DNA from: Mesorhizobium sp. WSM3862
Lineage (GTDB): Bacteria; Pseudomonadota; Alphaproteobacteria; Rhizobiales; Rhizobiaceae
Direction of reading: 5' to 3'
Length of the DNA stretch: 64,000 nucleotides
Assembly: GCF_002294985.1 (NCBI RefSeq)
Contig: NZ_NSGE01000006.1
Coordinates: 248,001-312,000 of the forward strand
Shown: positions 24,794-33,515 of the stretch, piece after piece
How the letters are laid out: every line of letters starts with the position of its first letter
Position numbering within the stretch: position 1 is the first letter of the stretch
Translations under genes and position numbers: made by a program
The notes under the pieces: model-generated
The model's input: only the letters and a program-made list of their open reading frames with translations
The model's database searches: none
Told to the model about the DNA's origin: nothing

Positions 24794-26350
24794 ATGAGGC
24801 CCGGGCGGGCTGCGATTTTTGCGCCGGCGCCGGTGAACATTTTTCCCCTGAGACAGTTTGGAGTGCCTTGGGGAATACCGGAAAGCCACTTGGACAACAC
24901 GGGATTAACGGACAGCACGACCAGTGACGCGGAGCGCTTACTCGCTGTCCGGTTCGCGGGTCTGCAGTGGATCACGGTGGCCGGCTCATATTTCGCCACT
25001 GAGGACGGCGAGCCGTGGATGCCGATCGGGCAGAATGACGCGATAAGCTGGCCTGAGCTAAATGGGCTGTTCCGGCGCAAGGACATAGCCGGCGTGGAGG
25101 CTCACCTCCGCTGGCTTAAGCAAAGCGGCGTCACCTGCCTCAGGCTGATGCTGGAATATGCTCAGGTCCGCCACCGCTACTTCGAGCGGCCGCTCGGTCG
25201 CTTCGTTCCTGCCATGGTGCGGCTGTGGGACGATCTTTTTCGTCTCTGTGAAAAGCACGGTTTGAGAATATTGCTCACCCCGTTCGATACATTTTGGCAG
25301 TGGCGGCACTGGCGTCATCACCCCTATAATCAGAGGAACGGCGGCGTGCTGGATCAGCCCTCGCGCTTTCTGGTCTGCACGGCCACGCGCCGCGCCATCA
25401 AGGCAAGGCTGGAATTCGCGGTGCGCAGATGGGGCGGCAGCGGCGCGCTCTTCGCTTGGGACCTCTGGAACGAGATCCATCCCGAGCAGGCCGAAGGCAG
25501 CGCCGACGATTTCGGCGACTTCATCCACGATCTCGGTGCTTTCGTTCGCCGGCTGGAGATTTCGCTCTACGGCCGCTCCCACCCGCAAACGGTTTCGCTC
25601 TTCGGACCGGAGCTTCGCTGGCGGGCGCACATGCCGCTCCGCGAACCCATCTTCCGGCATCCGGATCTCGACTTCGCCTCCCTCCACATCTACGAGGAGG
25701 GCACGATCGATCATCCCCGCGACACAGTGGCCCCGGCGCTCGGCCTGGGGCGGATCGTCGGCGAGGCCCTGGCCGAAACTCGCGATGGCCGGCCGTTCCT
25801 CGACAGCGAACATGGCCCGATCCATACCTTCAAGGACAAGAAGATCACGCTGCCGGAGCCGTTCGACGACGAATATTTCCGCCATATGCAATGGGCGCAC
25901 CTGGCTGCCGGCGGTGCCGGTGGCGGCATGCGCTGGCCGAACCGTACGCCGCATGTGCTCACACCCGGCATGCGGCGGGCGCAGCGCTCGCTGGCGGGTT
26001 TCCTGCCGCTGATCGACTGGAGTCGGTTCCGACGTGTCCATCTCTGCGGCCGGGTGCGGGTTTCCCGCCCCGATGTCGCGGCGGTAGCCTGCGGCGACGA
26101 TGCCCAGGCGGTGGCCTGGTTGGTGCACCGCGAAACGATCGGGCCCAACGGCATGCTGCAGGCCGACGTGCAAACCGAGCCCGTCATGATCGACCTGCCT
26201 GGGCTGGCTCCGGCTAGCTACCACATAGTCGGCTGGGATACTGCGGCCGGCACGCAAGCGGCGGAATGGCGGGCGCAAGCGGACGGTAGGTTGAAGCTGG
26301 AGGTGCCACCGTTCGCGACCGATGTCGCGCTCGCGATCCGCCGATGCTGA
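24794..26350 (+). CDS. Glycoside hydrolase, clan A (GH5-like) cellulase-fold protein
   Basis: A 518-residue protein with a TIM-barrel glycosidase. The likely acid/base sits in FAWDLWNEIHPE and the likely nucleophile in FLDSEHGPIH, the two glutamates expected of clan A enzymes. Other landmarks are VEAHLRWLKQSGVTCLRLML and HGLRILLTPFDTFWQW. The C-terminal 120 residues form a small beta domain (AVAWLVHRETIGPNG). There is no signal peptide, so it is probably cytoplasmic, or the start is wrong: similarity to a normal N-terminus only begins near VAGSYFATEDGEPW. The start at 24794 is the most upstream ATG and may be too early. Confidence 0.78.
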   Translation: MRPGRAAIFAPAPVNIFPLRQFGVPWGIPESHLDNTGLTDSTTSDAERLLAVRFAGLQWITVAGSYFATEDGEPWMPIGQNDAISWPELNGLFRRKDIAGVEAHLRWLKQSGVTCLRLMLEYAQVRHRYFERPLGRFVPAMVRLWDDLFRLCEKHGLRILLTPFDTFWQWRHWRHHPYNQRNGGVLDQPSRFLVCTATRRAIKARLEFAVRRWGGSGALFAWDLWNEIHPEQAEGSADDFGDFIHDLGAFVRRLEISLYGRSHPQTVSLFGPELRWRAHMPLREPIFRHPDLDFASLHIYEEGTIDHPRDTVAPALGLGRIVGEALAETRDGRPFLDSEHGPIHTFKDKKITLPEPFDDEYFRHMQWAHLAAGGAGGGMRWPNRTPHVLTPGMRRAQRSLAGFLPLIDWSRFRRVHLCGRVRVSRPDVAAVACGDDAQAVAWLVHRETIGPNGMLQADVQTEPVMIDLPGLAPASYHIVGWDTAAGTQAAEWRAQADGRLKLEVPPFATDVALAIRRC

Positions 26351-26541
26351 GAGGGACCGAAGCCAGCCCGTCCGTCTCTGCTTTGCCTTGCTCGATGGCA
26401 GCTCCGAGACCTTGCCGAGACCGACCGGGAGTATCGGCGGTCTTCTAGATTTTCGCGGCTGAGCGGGGAACACTTCATCCACCTTCGGGTTCGGAAGTTA
26501 TGCGTCATGCGCCGCCCGCGTCAGCCCGCTCAGCTTCGGCA

Positions 26542-27372
26542 ATGAACGAGGACCCGATTATTCCACTCGCAAAAGCCATCCGAGAGCGCAATGCGGTGCT
26601 CTTTGTCGGAGCTGGTGTTTCGATGAGCGTGGGGCTGCCTTCCTGGGAGAAGCTGATTGAACGCATGGCGAGCGAACTCGGCCTGGATGGGGCGAGACCG
26701 CGTGATCGCTTCCAAACCCTGGCCGAGTATTACCGGATCAAGCATGGCAGCATCGGGCCGTTGCGCAGTTGGATGGACAGGCACTGGACCGTGACGAGGG
26801 AGAAGATTCGGGAGTCCGAACTGCATCGTCTGATCGTCGCGCTGGATTTTCCGGTGATCTACACCACCAACTATGACCGGAACCTCGAAGTCGCCTTTGA
26901 GATACACGGCCGCGCATACGTGAAGGTGGCCAATGCTCGGGATGTCTCGAAGGCTCGCCGGGACGTCGCGTGCATCGTGAAATTCCACGGCGACTTCGAT
27001 GACGATTCCTCGCTGGTCCTTACGGAAACGGACTATCTCGATCGGCTATCCTTCGATTCGCCGCTCGATGTGCGATTTCGTTCCGATGCGCTCGGCAGCA
27101 CGGTTCTGTTCGTCGGCTATAGCTTGTCGGACCTGAACATCCGGCTGCTGTTGCATCGGCTTTGGCAGACATGGAACCGATCGGGCTACGAGGCGGATCG
27201 GCCGCCGTCATTCATTTTCATGGCGAGCCGGGACCCTGTCGAAGAAGCCGTGCTGGGGCGTTGGGGTATCTCCGTGCTCACAGGCGACAACGACGATCCG
27301 GAAGTCGGCCTCGTGAGTTTCCTCAGTCGGCTGGCCGAGGTTGTGAACGATCAGGAGATCACGCTGGGCTGA
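26542..27372 (+). CDS. SIR2-like domain protein
   Basis: A 276-residue stand-alone SIR2-fold protein. The NAD-binding motif is NAVLFVGAGVSMSVGLPSWE, followed by PVIYTTNYDRNLEVAFE, KFHGDFDDDSSLVLTETDYL and TVLFVGYSLSDLNIRLLL. This is the SIR2_2 type, not a protein deacetylase of the usual kind, and it lacks a zinc ribbon. SIR2-like domains of this sort are NADases in several anti-phage systems (ThsA, DSR, SIR2-APAZ), but no partner gene of a known system is adjacent. It lies between two glycosidase genes on the same strand. No strong ribosome binding site distinguishes the ATG at 26542 from that at 26500. Confidence 0.82.
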   Translation: MNEDPIIPLAKAIRERNAVLFVGAGVSMSVGLPSWEKLIERMASELGLDGARPRDRFQTLAEYYRIKHGSIGPLRSWMDRHWTVTREKIRESELHRLIVALDFPVIYTTNYDRNLEVAFEIHGRAYVKVANARDVSKARRDVACIVKFHGDFDDDSSLVLTETDYLDRLSFDSPLDVRFRSDALGSTVLFVGYSLSDLNIRLLLHRLWQTWNRSGYEADRPPSFIFMASRDPVEEAVLGRWGISVLTGDNDDPEVGLVSFLSRLAEVVNDQEITLG

Positions 27373-27456
27373 ACGCCGTTCAGCACGCGGCAAGAACGAA
27401 GAATTTGCCCAACCCAAAGAGGGTTTCGGCCGTTGGTCGACCGTGCCGGCCAATGC

Positions 27457-27462
27457 AAGGAG
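27457..27462 (+). promoter_or_regulatory. Ribosome binding site AAGGAG deciding the next start
   Basis: AAGGAG lies 7 nt before the GTG at 27470. It favours that codon over an earlier in-frame GTG at 27443, which has no such site. Confidence 0.7.
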
Positions 27463-27469
27463 TAGGAAT

Positions 27470-28648
27470 GTGCCGCAAGCCGTTAGCCCAAACGTGAATC
27501 CGGCTGCCAGCGCGGTCACATTCGACAGTTTTTTCATGGGCGGTTTCGAATGCTCCTCGCACCGGCGAAAGGATGGCGTGCGTCTCGATCTCGTGCGGGC
27601 GACTGGCCATGATTCTCACGCAGAACGCGACTATCGCGGCTGCGCGAACCTTGGCCTCAGAACTGTTCGTGACGGGCTACGCTGGCACCTGATCGAGAAG
27701 GCGCCGGGCGTGTACGATTGGTCGAGTTGGGCGCCGATGATCGAAGCGGCAAATGTCGCCAGCGTTCAGGTCATCTGGGATGTCTTTCACTACGGAACCC
27801 CCGATTATCTTGACCAGGGCGGGAAGGAACTGATCGAGCGCTATGCCGATTTCGCAGCGGAAGCTGTCCGGTTGCATCGGGCCATCAGCGGGAAGCCTGC
27901 GCTCGTCTGCCCGATCAACGAGATATCGTTCTTCGCCTGGGCAGTCGAAGTGGGCTATTTTCCACCGGCCGGCCCAAGGCGAAGGGGTTGGTTCAAACGC
28001 CACCTCGTCAAGGCTGCCGTGCAAGGCATACGAGCCATGCGCCAAGCGGATCCAGAATGCCGGTTCATCTGGGCCGAGCCGCTTATTCACATCGCGCCGC
28101 GCGATCGAAGCCGCGGGGAAATGCGGGCGGCTGAAAAAGTCCGTCAAGGACAGTTCGAAGCGTACGACATGCTGATGGGGCGCGTCGAGCCGCAGCTTGG
28201 CGGCAGCGAAGATCTCATCGATGTCATCGGTCTGAATTTTTACCCGCACAATCAGTGGTACCTGCACGGGCCAACAATCCCGATGGGGCATCACGAATAC
28301 CGGGCTCTGTCGGAAATGCTCGTCGAGGTCGCCCGACGCTACCGACAGCCGATGTACATTGCAGAGACAGGTGCGGAGGGATCGGGGGGCCCGGCATGGC
28401 TTCACTATGTATGCGGCGAGGTGCGGGAGGCTATGAACCAAGGCGCGCCGGTCGGGGGTATTTGCCTTTATCCGATCACGGCTTACCCGGGATGGGACAA
28501 TTCACGCCACGCCGAAGTTGGCCTTTTCTCCGTCATCCATGCGGATGGATCGCGTCGCACCCGTCAGCCGATGGCCGATGAACTGGCGAGGCAGCAGAGG
28601 CTGTTTGAGAAGCATTCTCGATCCACGCAGCCTTGCATGCCGGAGTAG
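27470..28648 (+). CDS. Family 1-like glycoside hydrolase (beta-glucosidase fold)
   Basis: A 392-residue clan A glycosidase. It contains FDSFFMGGFECSSHR at the start of the barrel, VIWDVFHYGTPDYL, an acid/base motif CPINEISFFAW and a nucleophile motif PMYIAETGAEG. This order resembles GH1 and short related families. Length is below that of classical GH1 (about 450), and family assignment is tentative. No signal peptide is evident. A GTG start is selected by the AAGGAG just upstream. It is followed 9 nt later by the convergent UDP-galactopyranose mutase gene, within a group of glycan-handling genes. Confidence 0.8.
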   Translation: MPQAVSPNVNPAASAVTFDSFFMGGFECSSHRRKDGVRLDLVRATGHDSHAERDYRGCANLGLRTVRDGLRWHLIEKAPGVYDWSSWAPMIEAANVASVQVIWDVFHYGTPDYLDQGGKELIERYADFAAEAVRLHRAISGKPALVCPINEISFFAWAVEVGYFPPAGPRRRGWFKRHLVKAAVQGIRAMRQADPECRFIWAEPLIHIAPRDRSRGEMRAAEKVRQGQFEAYDMLMGRVEPQLGGSEDLIDVIGLNFYPHNQWYLHGPTIPMGHHEYRALSEMLVEVARRYRQPMYIAETGAEGSGGPAWLHYVCGEVREAMNQGAPVGGICLYPITAYPGWDNSRHAEVGLFSVIHADGSRRTRQPMADELARQQRLFEKHSRSTQPCMPE

Positions 28649-28657
28649 CAAGCGGCT

Positions 28658-29794
28658 TTAGCCCGGCACAGCCATTGCCGGCTGCAAGGCGCCTCCAATT
28701 GGGACCGTCTTCTGAATGCGGGCGAAAGTAGCCAGAGCCTGACCCACGACCTGGTCCATATTGTAATAGCGGTACGTCGCAAGGCGTCCGACAAACCAGA
28801 CATCCGGGCGACTGGCGGACAAGGCTTCATATTGCTTGTAGAGCGCTTCGTTTTCCGGCCGGGGCACCGGGTAATACGGATCGCCAATGTCGGTCGGGTA
28901 TTCATAGGTGAGGCTTGTCCGGGCGTTCTTCTGGCCGGTCAGGTGCTTGTACTCGGTGATCCGGGTGAAGTCCTCCGTTTGCGGATAGTTGACCACAGCG
29001 ACCGGCTGGAACTGTTCGCATTCGACGGTCACGTGCTCGAAACGCAGTGAGCGATACGGCAGGCGGCCAAGTCTCCAGTCGAAGAATTCGTCGACAGGGC
29101 CGGTGTAGATCAGCTTGCGGAACGGAATCCGGTCCCGGACCTCACGATAATCGGTCTGCAGCATGATCTTGATATTGGGATGGTTGAGCATGCGCTCGAA
29201 CATGCGCGTGTACCCGTTCGCGGGCATGTGCTGGAAGCTGTCGCCGAAGTAGCGGTCGTCGCGGTTGGTCCTGGTCGGAACCCGGGCGGTTACCGATTTG
29301 CTGAGCTGGGAGGGGTCTACGCCCCATTGCTTCCTGGTGTAGCCGCGGAAGAATTTCTCATAGAGTTCCCGTCCGACAGTGCTGACCACGACGTCCTCGG
29401 CCGTGTGGACTTCCTCGATGGTCTCGCGGCGAGACGCGAAGAAGTCTTCCAGTTCCACCGGATCCAAATCGAGACCATAGAGGCGGTTGATCGTATCGAG
29501 ATTGATGGGGATCGGGAGAAGCATTCCGTCGACCGCCGCCAGCACACGATGTTCATACGGCCGCCATGTCGTGAAGTGTGACAGATAATCCACGATGGAC
29601 CGCGCATTTGTATGGAATATGTGCGGCCCGTAGCGGTGGATGAGGATGCCTGCTTCGTCGTAGCAGTCATAGGCGTTGCCACCGATGTGATTGCGGCGAT
29701 CGATGAGGAGAACGCTTTCTCCCCGCTGCGAGGCAATCCGTTCGGCGAGAACGCTGCCGGCGAAGCCGGCGCCCACGATCAGCCAGTCGAACAT
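28658..29794 (-). CDS. glf: UDP-galactopyranose mutase
   Basis: A 378-residue flavoenzyme that interconverts UDP-galactopyranose and UDP-galactofuranose in the cytoplasm, supplying Galf for surface glycans. The FAD site is FDWLIVGAGFAGSVLAERI; RNHIGGNAYDCYDEAGILIH, RYGPHIFHTN and FFRGYTRKQWGVDPSQL are hallmark stretches, and the C-terminus has VGRLATYRYYNMDQVVGQAL. The ATG at 29794 follows the glycosyltransferase stop by 2 nt, so the two are an operon. The frame continues upstream but only into that gene. Confidence 0.96.
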   Translation of the reverse strand: MFDWLIVGAGFAGSVLAERIASQRGESVLLIDRRNHIGGNAYDCYDEAGILIHRYGPHIFHTNARSIVDYLSHFTTWRPYEHRVLAAVDGMLLPIPINLDTINRLYGLDLDPVELEDFFASRRETIEEVHTAEDVVVSTVGRELYEKFFRGYTRKQWGVDPSQLSKSVTARVPTRTNRDDRYFGDSFQHMPANGYTRMFERMLNHPNIKIMLQTDYREVRDRIPFRKLIYTGPVDEFFDWRLGRLPYRSLRFEHVTVECEQFQPVAVVNYPQTEDFTRITEYKHLTGQKNARTSLTYEYPTDIGDPYYPVPRPENEALYKQYEALSASRPDVWFVGRLATYRYYNMDQVVGQALATFARIQKTVPIGGALQPAMAVPG

Positions 29795-29796
29795 GG

Positions 29797-30969
29797 TCAG
29801 GCGCTCCTGCGGAACGGGACGACCTTTTTCCGAGCACTGGCGTTCCTGATGTGAGCGGCCATGCCATTCCATGTGCGCTTCCAGGACATGTCCGCGAGAT
29901 AGGCATCGACCTGCTGAAGCCGCGCCTCGCGCGATTGGGTAAGGACGGATCGCAGCTTGGTGTCGACGTCCTCGGCGTCCACTATGTCGACGAGCCCGGC
30001 TGCGCCGTAGGTTCGCACAACATCGACGATTGCTGTTGAGACCACCGGCAGGCCAGCGGCGAGGAACTCAGGCGTTTTTGTCGGGCTGATGAAGCGAGTG
30101 GCCTCGTTGAGCGCGAACGGCATCCAGCCGGCGTCCCAGTGGCGCAGATAATCTGGAAGGTCGGCATAGCCTTTCCCGCCGAGCCAATGCAGATTGTCCG
30201 CTGTCGGCAGGCTGCTCGGGTCGATCTTGACCACCGGACCGAGCATGACGAAATGCACGTCTGGCATCGCCTTGGAGGCCTGGGCCACGAGATCGATGTC
30301 GAGGCGCTCGTCGATGACGCCGACGAAGCCCACCCGTGGATGAGGAATGCCGAATTGATCGGCAGGGTCCTTGCCGGGTGTCCTTGCCTTGTGGAAGTGG
30401 CTGACGTCGATGCTGCTCGGAAACGGATAGATGGCACGGTGCTGGCAGCGCTTCGCTTCAAAGAGGCTCAAGCCGCCGGTGAAGACCACGTCGGCGCGCC
30501 CGAAGAGCGCTCGCTCCATCATGGCCAGCTCGGTTGGCGCATTCTTGAACGCCGAAAGTTCGTCCATGCAGTCATAGACGCAGACATCGCAATTGATGTG
30601 CGCGCTGAAGCGTAGGGCCATGGGCGTGTAGTACCAGGCGGTCAGGTTAGTGTGCGGCGTCGTAGCGATGATCCGGTCGAGATATTTGCGCTGCACGGCA
30701 TCAGCTCTGGCCGGGCTTGTGCCAGTTGGAAGCAGAGGAGTCGCGACCCGAATTGCCGGCGCCACCTCTGAGAAACGCATCGAGGGATGCGAGCGCTCCT
30801 CGAAAACAGGTTCCTCGAAATAGATAATCTCATGTTCCTTCGCGGCCAAGGTAAGAATATGTTGTGGACGCTGATAGACAAAATTCCATCGTAAATGAGA
30901 GAAGCATATCAGTAAGTCTTGCGTCTTCGTGGTTTTTCTGCGAGTTGGTATTCTTATTGCCGCGTCCAT
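29797..30969 (-). CDS. Glycosyltransferase (GT4-like, GT-B fold)
   Basis: A 390-residue glycosyltransferase. The N-terminal domain has LLICFSHLRWNFVYQRPQHI, a signature of a subgroup encoded with UDP-galactopyranose mutase; the C-terminal domain has VGFVGVIDERLDIDLVAQ, VHFVMLGPVVKIDP and the donor-site segment FISPTKTPEFLAAGLPVVST. No signal peptide or membrane helix is seen. It is the first gene of a two-gene operon with glf, suggesting transfer of Galf or another sugar to a lipid- or protein-linked glycan; the acceptor is unknown. Confidence 0.88.
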   Translation of the reverse strand: MDAAIRIPTRRKTTKTQDLLICFSHLRWNFVYQRPQHILTLAAKEHEIIYFEEPVFEERSHPSMRFSEVAPAIRVATPLLPTGTSPARADAVQRKYLDRIIATTPHTNLTAWYYTPMALRFSAHINCDVCVYDCMDELSAFKNAPTELAMMERALFGRADVVFTGGLSLFEAKRCQHRAIYPFPSSIDVSHFHKARTPGKDPADQFGIPHPRVGFVGVIDERLDIDLVAQASKAMPDVHFVMLGPVVKIDPSSLPTADNLHWLGGKGYADLPDYLRHWDAGWMPFALNEATRFISPTKTPEFLAAGLPVVSTAIVDVVRTYGAAGLVDIVDAEDVDTKLRSVLTQSREARLQQVDAYLADMSWKRTWNGMAAHIRNASARKKVVPFRRSA

Positions 30970-31294
30970 ACAAATTTTCCCTAGTGGCAGCCGAGATTAT
31001 ATTGCGATTAACATTTGTTAATCGCAGGCAGCGGAGACGAGATCCACCTTTCCGTCTAACTTTCCGTCGAATAACTTGTTCCAGCCGCGAACCGTTAAAG
31101 CGGCGAAGGATCACGCCGCGGTGCTGCTGCCCCTTTGGGAGGTGGAGCCAAGATTCGCACGCAGGTTCCTGGGGACGGTCACTCGGTGGCCGTATTTCGG
31201 TAGCATGGGCAGCTAAGCTGTTCGACGGCTCCAACGATTCGCCTGGACCGGAGCCAAACGAGCCTCAAACGGCCGGCAATTGCTGGGGCAAGTG
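30970..31294. other. Divergent promoter region with a perfect inverted repeat
   Basis: About 325 bases between the minus-strand glycosyltransferase gene and the plus-strand propeller glycosidase gene. It is AT-richer than its surroundings and should contain both promoters. Apart from the inverted repeat described separately, I see no gene and no recognisable RNA. Confidence 0.6.
31004..31025. promoter_or_regulatory. Perfect inverted repeat GCGATTAAC-ATTT-GTTAATCGC
   Basis: Two 9-bp arms separated by 4 bases, 35 nt before the glycosyltransferase start and 270 nt before the divergent glycosidase gene. It has no T-run and lies in a promoter region, so an operator is more likely than a terminator. 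The regulator is not identified. Confidence 0.55.
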
Positions 31295-32212
31295 ATGAAG
31301 ATCGAGTTCGAGACGAATGTGTTCCCGCTCTTCCATCCGCAGGCGGTGGATGATCTCAAGGATCCATGCCCCGTCTTTGACGGCAGGCTTTGGCACGTCT
31401 TCGGCTCGAGCGGCACGGTAACAACCGAGAGCTGGAAGATACTTCACGCAACCGCGCCGGAGCTGCATGGTCCCTGGACGGAGCACGAGCCCATCGAGCT
31501 TCCTGTCACAGGATCGGGCGTTGCCGCGCCCGGTGTTGTCTACGAGCTCGGCGTCTTCCACATGTTCATCCAGACCGAGTTCATGAAGTCCGGCGGCCGC
31601 TGTGAGCACGCGGTGTCGAATGATGGCTTCAACTGGGTGGTGCTCAACCCGGCAATCCTGTCGATCCCTGGCACGGACGAAGATGGGATCTATGATCCGC
31701 ATCCGGCGATCATCGGCGGCAAGCGCTACATCGTCTATTCCGGCATGCCGAAATTCAGTCGTGTGCCGCAACCCGACATCTACCTGGCGCGCAGCCAGTC
31801 GGACTCGTGGTTCGGACCTTGGAAGCGGCTGGGCAGGATCCTCGACCATAGTGATATCCCACACCACAATACGCGCGATGATCCCGACTACGAGTGGGGG
31901 ATCGAAGGCGCCCAACTGGTCGAGCTCCCCGATGGCCGCGTGCTTCTGAACGCCACGTGCTTCCTTCCGCGGGGAGCGCGAGGAAGCCGACAACGCGTGT
32001 TTTTCGCCATCGCCGCCGAGGTTACCGGACCCTACGTCTCGATAGGTCCGGTTCTTGATCCAGGCGGGCCAGGAGAAAACGGTCACTCCACCGTCATGAT
32101 CGAGGGCGAACAGCTCACGCTTTTTTACCAGAGCCGTGTCGCGGCGACGAACCATCGCTGGCGATATGGCCTCGCCAGATGCGATATCAGCGTCCTGTCG
32201 AAGGTTGCGTGA
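31295..32212 (+). CDS. Five-bladed beta-propeller glycosidase-like protein (GH43/GH32/GH117-type)
   Basis: A 305-residue protein with the repeated blade pattern of five-bladed propeller glycosidases: DPCPVFDGRLWHVFGSSG, GVAAPGVVYELGVFHMFIQT, GIYDPHPAIIGGKRYIVYSG and EWGIEGAQLVELPDGRVLL. The acidic residues near the blade starts (Asp, Asp, Glu) are arranged as expected for catalysis, but I cannot name the family exactly. It has no signal peptide. I chose MKIEFETN at 31295, five codons downstream of an alternative TTG, because a purine-rich GGGGCAAG lies ahead. It converges on the cytochrome operon 30 nt away. Confidence 0.75.
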   Translation: MKIEFETNVFPLFHPQAVDDLKDPCPVFDGRLWHVFGSSGTVTTESWKILHATAPELHGPWTEHEPIELPVTGSGVAAPGVVYELGVFHMFIQTEFMKSGGRCEHAVSNDGFNWVVLNPAILSIPGTDEDGIYDPHPAIIGGKRYIVYSGMPKFSRVPQPDIYLARSQSDSWFGPWKRLGRILDHSDIPHHNTRDDPDYEWGIEGAQLVELPDGRVLLNATCFLPRGARGSRQRVFFAIAAEVTGPYVSIGPVLDPGGPGENGHSTVMIEGEQLTLFYQSRVAATNHRWRYGLARCDISVLSKVA

Positions 32213-32242
32213 CAGCCCGGGTTCCGACGCGGCGGGGTTCAA

Positions 32243-32656
32243 TTATTTCAAAGCATAGAGATAGGCCGCGATATCGCGCGCCTGCTGCTCGGTGACCCTC
32301 GTCGATGGCATGGCGGTGTGCGGATTAATCTCTCTGGCGCCACGTATCCAGCGGATCAGGTTCTCCGGATTGTTCGCCAGCACGCCGCCGATAATGACCC
32401 GGCCGGCGAGGCTGGCGTCGAGGCGCGGGCCGACCTGACCTTGCGCGCCCGGCACGCCAGGGATCGTATGGCAGCCGGAGCAGCCGTTCGCGGTCATGAT
32501 CGGAATGGCGCGCGCGCCCACGCCGCCGGCTGCCGCATCCGACTCGTGCCGGACACGATCACGCCGGTCGGCCCATAAGGCCACGGCGGCGACGGCTACG
32601 GCAACTACCACGATGGCGAGGGCGCCGGCGATCAGTCTAGCCAGATCGGAGCGCAT
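32243..32656 (-). CDS. Membrane-anchored cytochrome c
   Basis: A 137-residue class I cytochrome c. A single N-terminal membrane helix (LIAGALAIVVVAVAVAAVAL) anchors it to the inner membrane, facing the periplasm. The heme motif is ANGCSGCHTIPG (Cys59, Cys62, His63), with the probable axial methionine in NPHTAMPSTRV. It is the last gene of the quinoprotein/oxidase operon and overlaps the CtaG-type gene by 20 nt. It probably carries electrons near the oxidase. Confidence 0.9.
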   Translation of the reverse strand: MRSDLARLIAGALAIVVVAVAVAAVALWADRRDRVRHESDAAAGGVGARAIPIMTANGCSGCHTIPGVPGAQGQVGPRLDASLAGRVIIGGVLANNPENLIRWIRGAREINPHTAMPSTRVTEQQARDIAAYLYALK

Positions 32657-33515
32657 GCGTCGCCTCCCTGGTTCCGCTCTTGCTTATCCAGAGGCCGGCG
32701 AGCAGCAAGGCGGCTCCGCCATAGATCAGGCCAGCCGGAACCCACATCACCAGACCCGCAAGCTGCTGGTCCTCGATCGGGCTTAAACCCCACAGCGCTG
32801 CGCCACCGGCATTTTCCGGATACCAGAGTTTGGGCGACAACAGCAGCAGCACGCCGAGCAGACCGGTGTGCATCGAGGTGAAGAAGAGATGCATGACGGC
32901 GCTGCCATAGGCCTGCTGCCGACCGGAACGGGGCAGAAGCGCCCACCAGAACAGCAAGGCAGTGCCGAGGAAGCTCGCATGCTGGGTATAGTGCAGCACG
33001 CCCCGCTGCAGGGCTGCCTCGAACAGGAACGGGATGTGCCAGATCCAGATGGCGATCGCGTGGATGATTGTTGCGTTGAGAGGGCGGCTGGCGAAGGCCC
33101 AGACCGCCTGCAGCATCTTGCCATGCGTGAGCCTTCCCGTCCTTTGCCGAAACGCGCCCGGTAATGCCCATACCAGGGCCGCGCCGGGGCGGGCTGCAAC
33201 CAGCAGCGGAGCCGCCAGCGCCATCAGCAGCTCGTGTTCGATCATGTGGGCGGCAAAGATCCGCTCGCCGAGCGCATGGATCGGGCTGACCAGCGCTCCC
33301 GTCAGCACGCACCACCCTGCGGCGAACAGCAAGGTTTGTCGTATCCGCTCTGGTCGGCCTCGGCTGCTGCGGCGCCACAGCCGGTTGGCGCCGGTCGCAT
33401 AGATGAGCGCCAGCGCAGCGAGCGGAAGCGTGATGGGAAGCGCAAGCGTCCAGCCGGCCTCGGGCGCGCCGGCGCCGTAGCAGATCGAGGTCGAGAAGAA
33501 CGCCTCGAAGCTCAT
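32637..33515 (-). CDS. ctaG: Cytochrome c oxidase assembly protein, caa3_CtaG family
   Basis: A 292-residue polytopic membrane protein with about seven helices of the caa3-type CtaG family (not the copper chaperone Cox11). It has the histidine-rich membrane motifs AAHMIEHELLMALAAPLLVA and IIHAIAIWIWHIPFLFEAAL, and HLFFTSMHTGLLGVLL; such histidines suggest metal binding. The start at 33515 overlaps the preceding small membrane protein by 4 nt. It is expected to help assemble the copper centres of the oxidase encoded in the same operon. Confidence 0.9.
   Translation of the reverse strand: MSFEAFFSTSICYGAGAPEAGWTLALPITLPLAALALIYATGANRLWRRSSRGRPERIRQTLLFAAGWCVLTGALVSPIHALGERIFAAHMIEHELLMALAAPLLVAARPGAALVWALPGAFRQRTGRLTHGKMLQAVWAFASRPLNATIIHAIAIWIWHIPFLFEAALQRGVLHYTQHASFLGTALLFWWALLPRSGRQQAYGSAVMHLFFTSMHTGLLGVLLLLSPKLWYPENAGGAALWGLSPIEDQQLAGLVMWVPAGLIYGGAALLLAGLWISKSGTREATHALRSG

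Noticed and set aside
25058..26482. Minus-strand frame of about 470 codons opposite the GH5-like gene.
   Set aside because: Antisense shadow with no start signal; the plus-strand glycosidase has both catalytic glutamates.
26542..28648. Calling the SIR2-like gene and neighbours a known anti-phage system such as Thoeris or SIR2-APAZ.
   Set aside because: No TIR, Argonaute/APAZ, HerA or other partner gene is adjacent; the neighbours are glycosidases.
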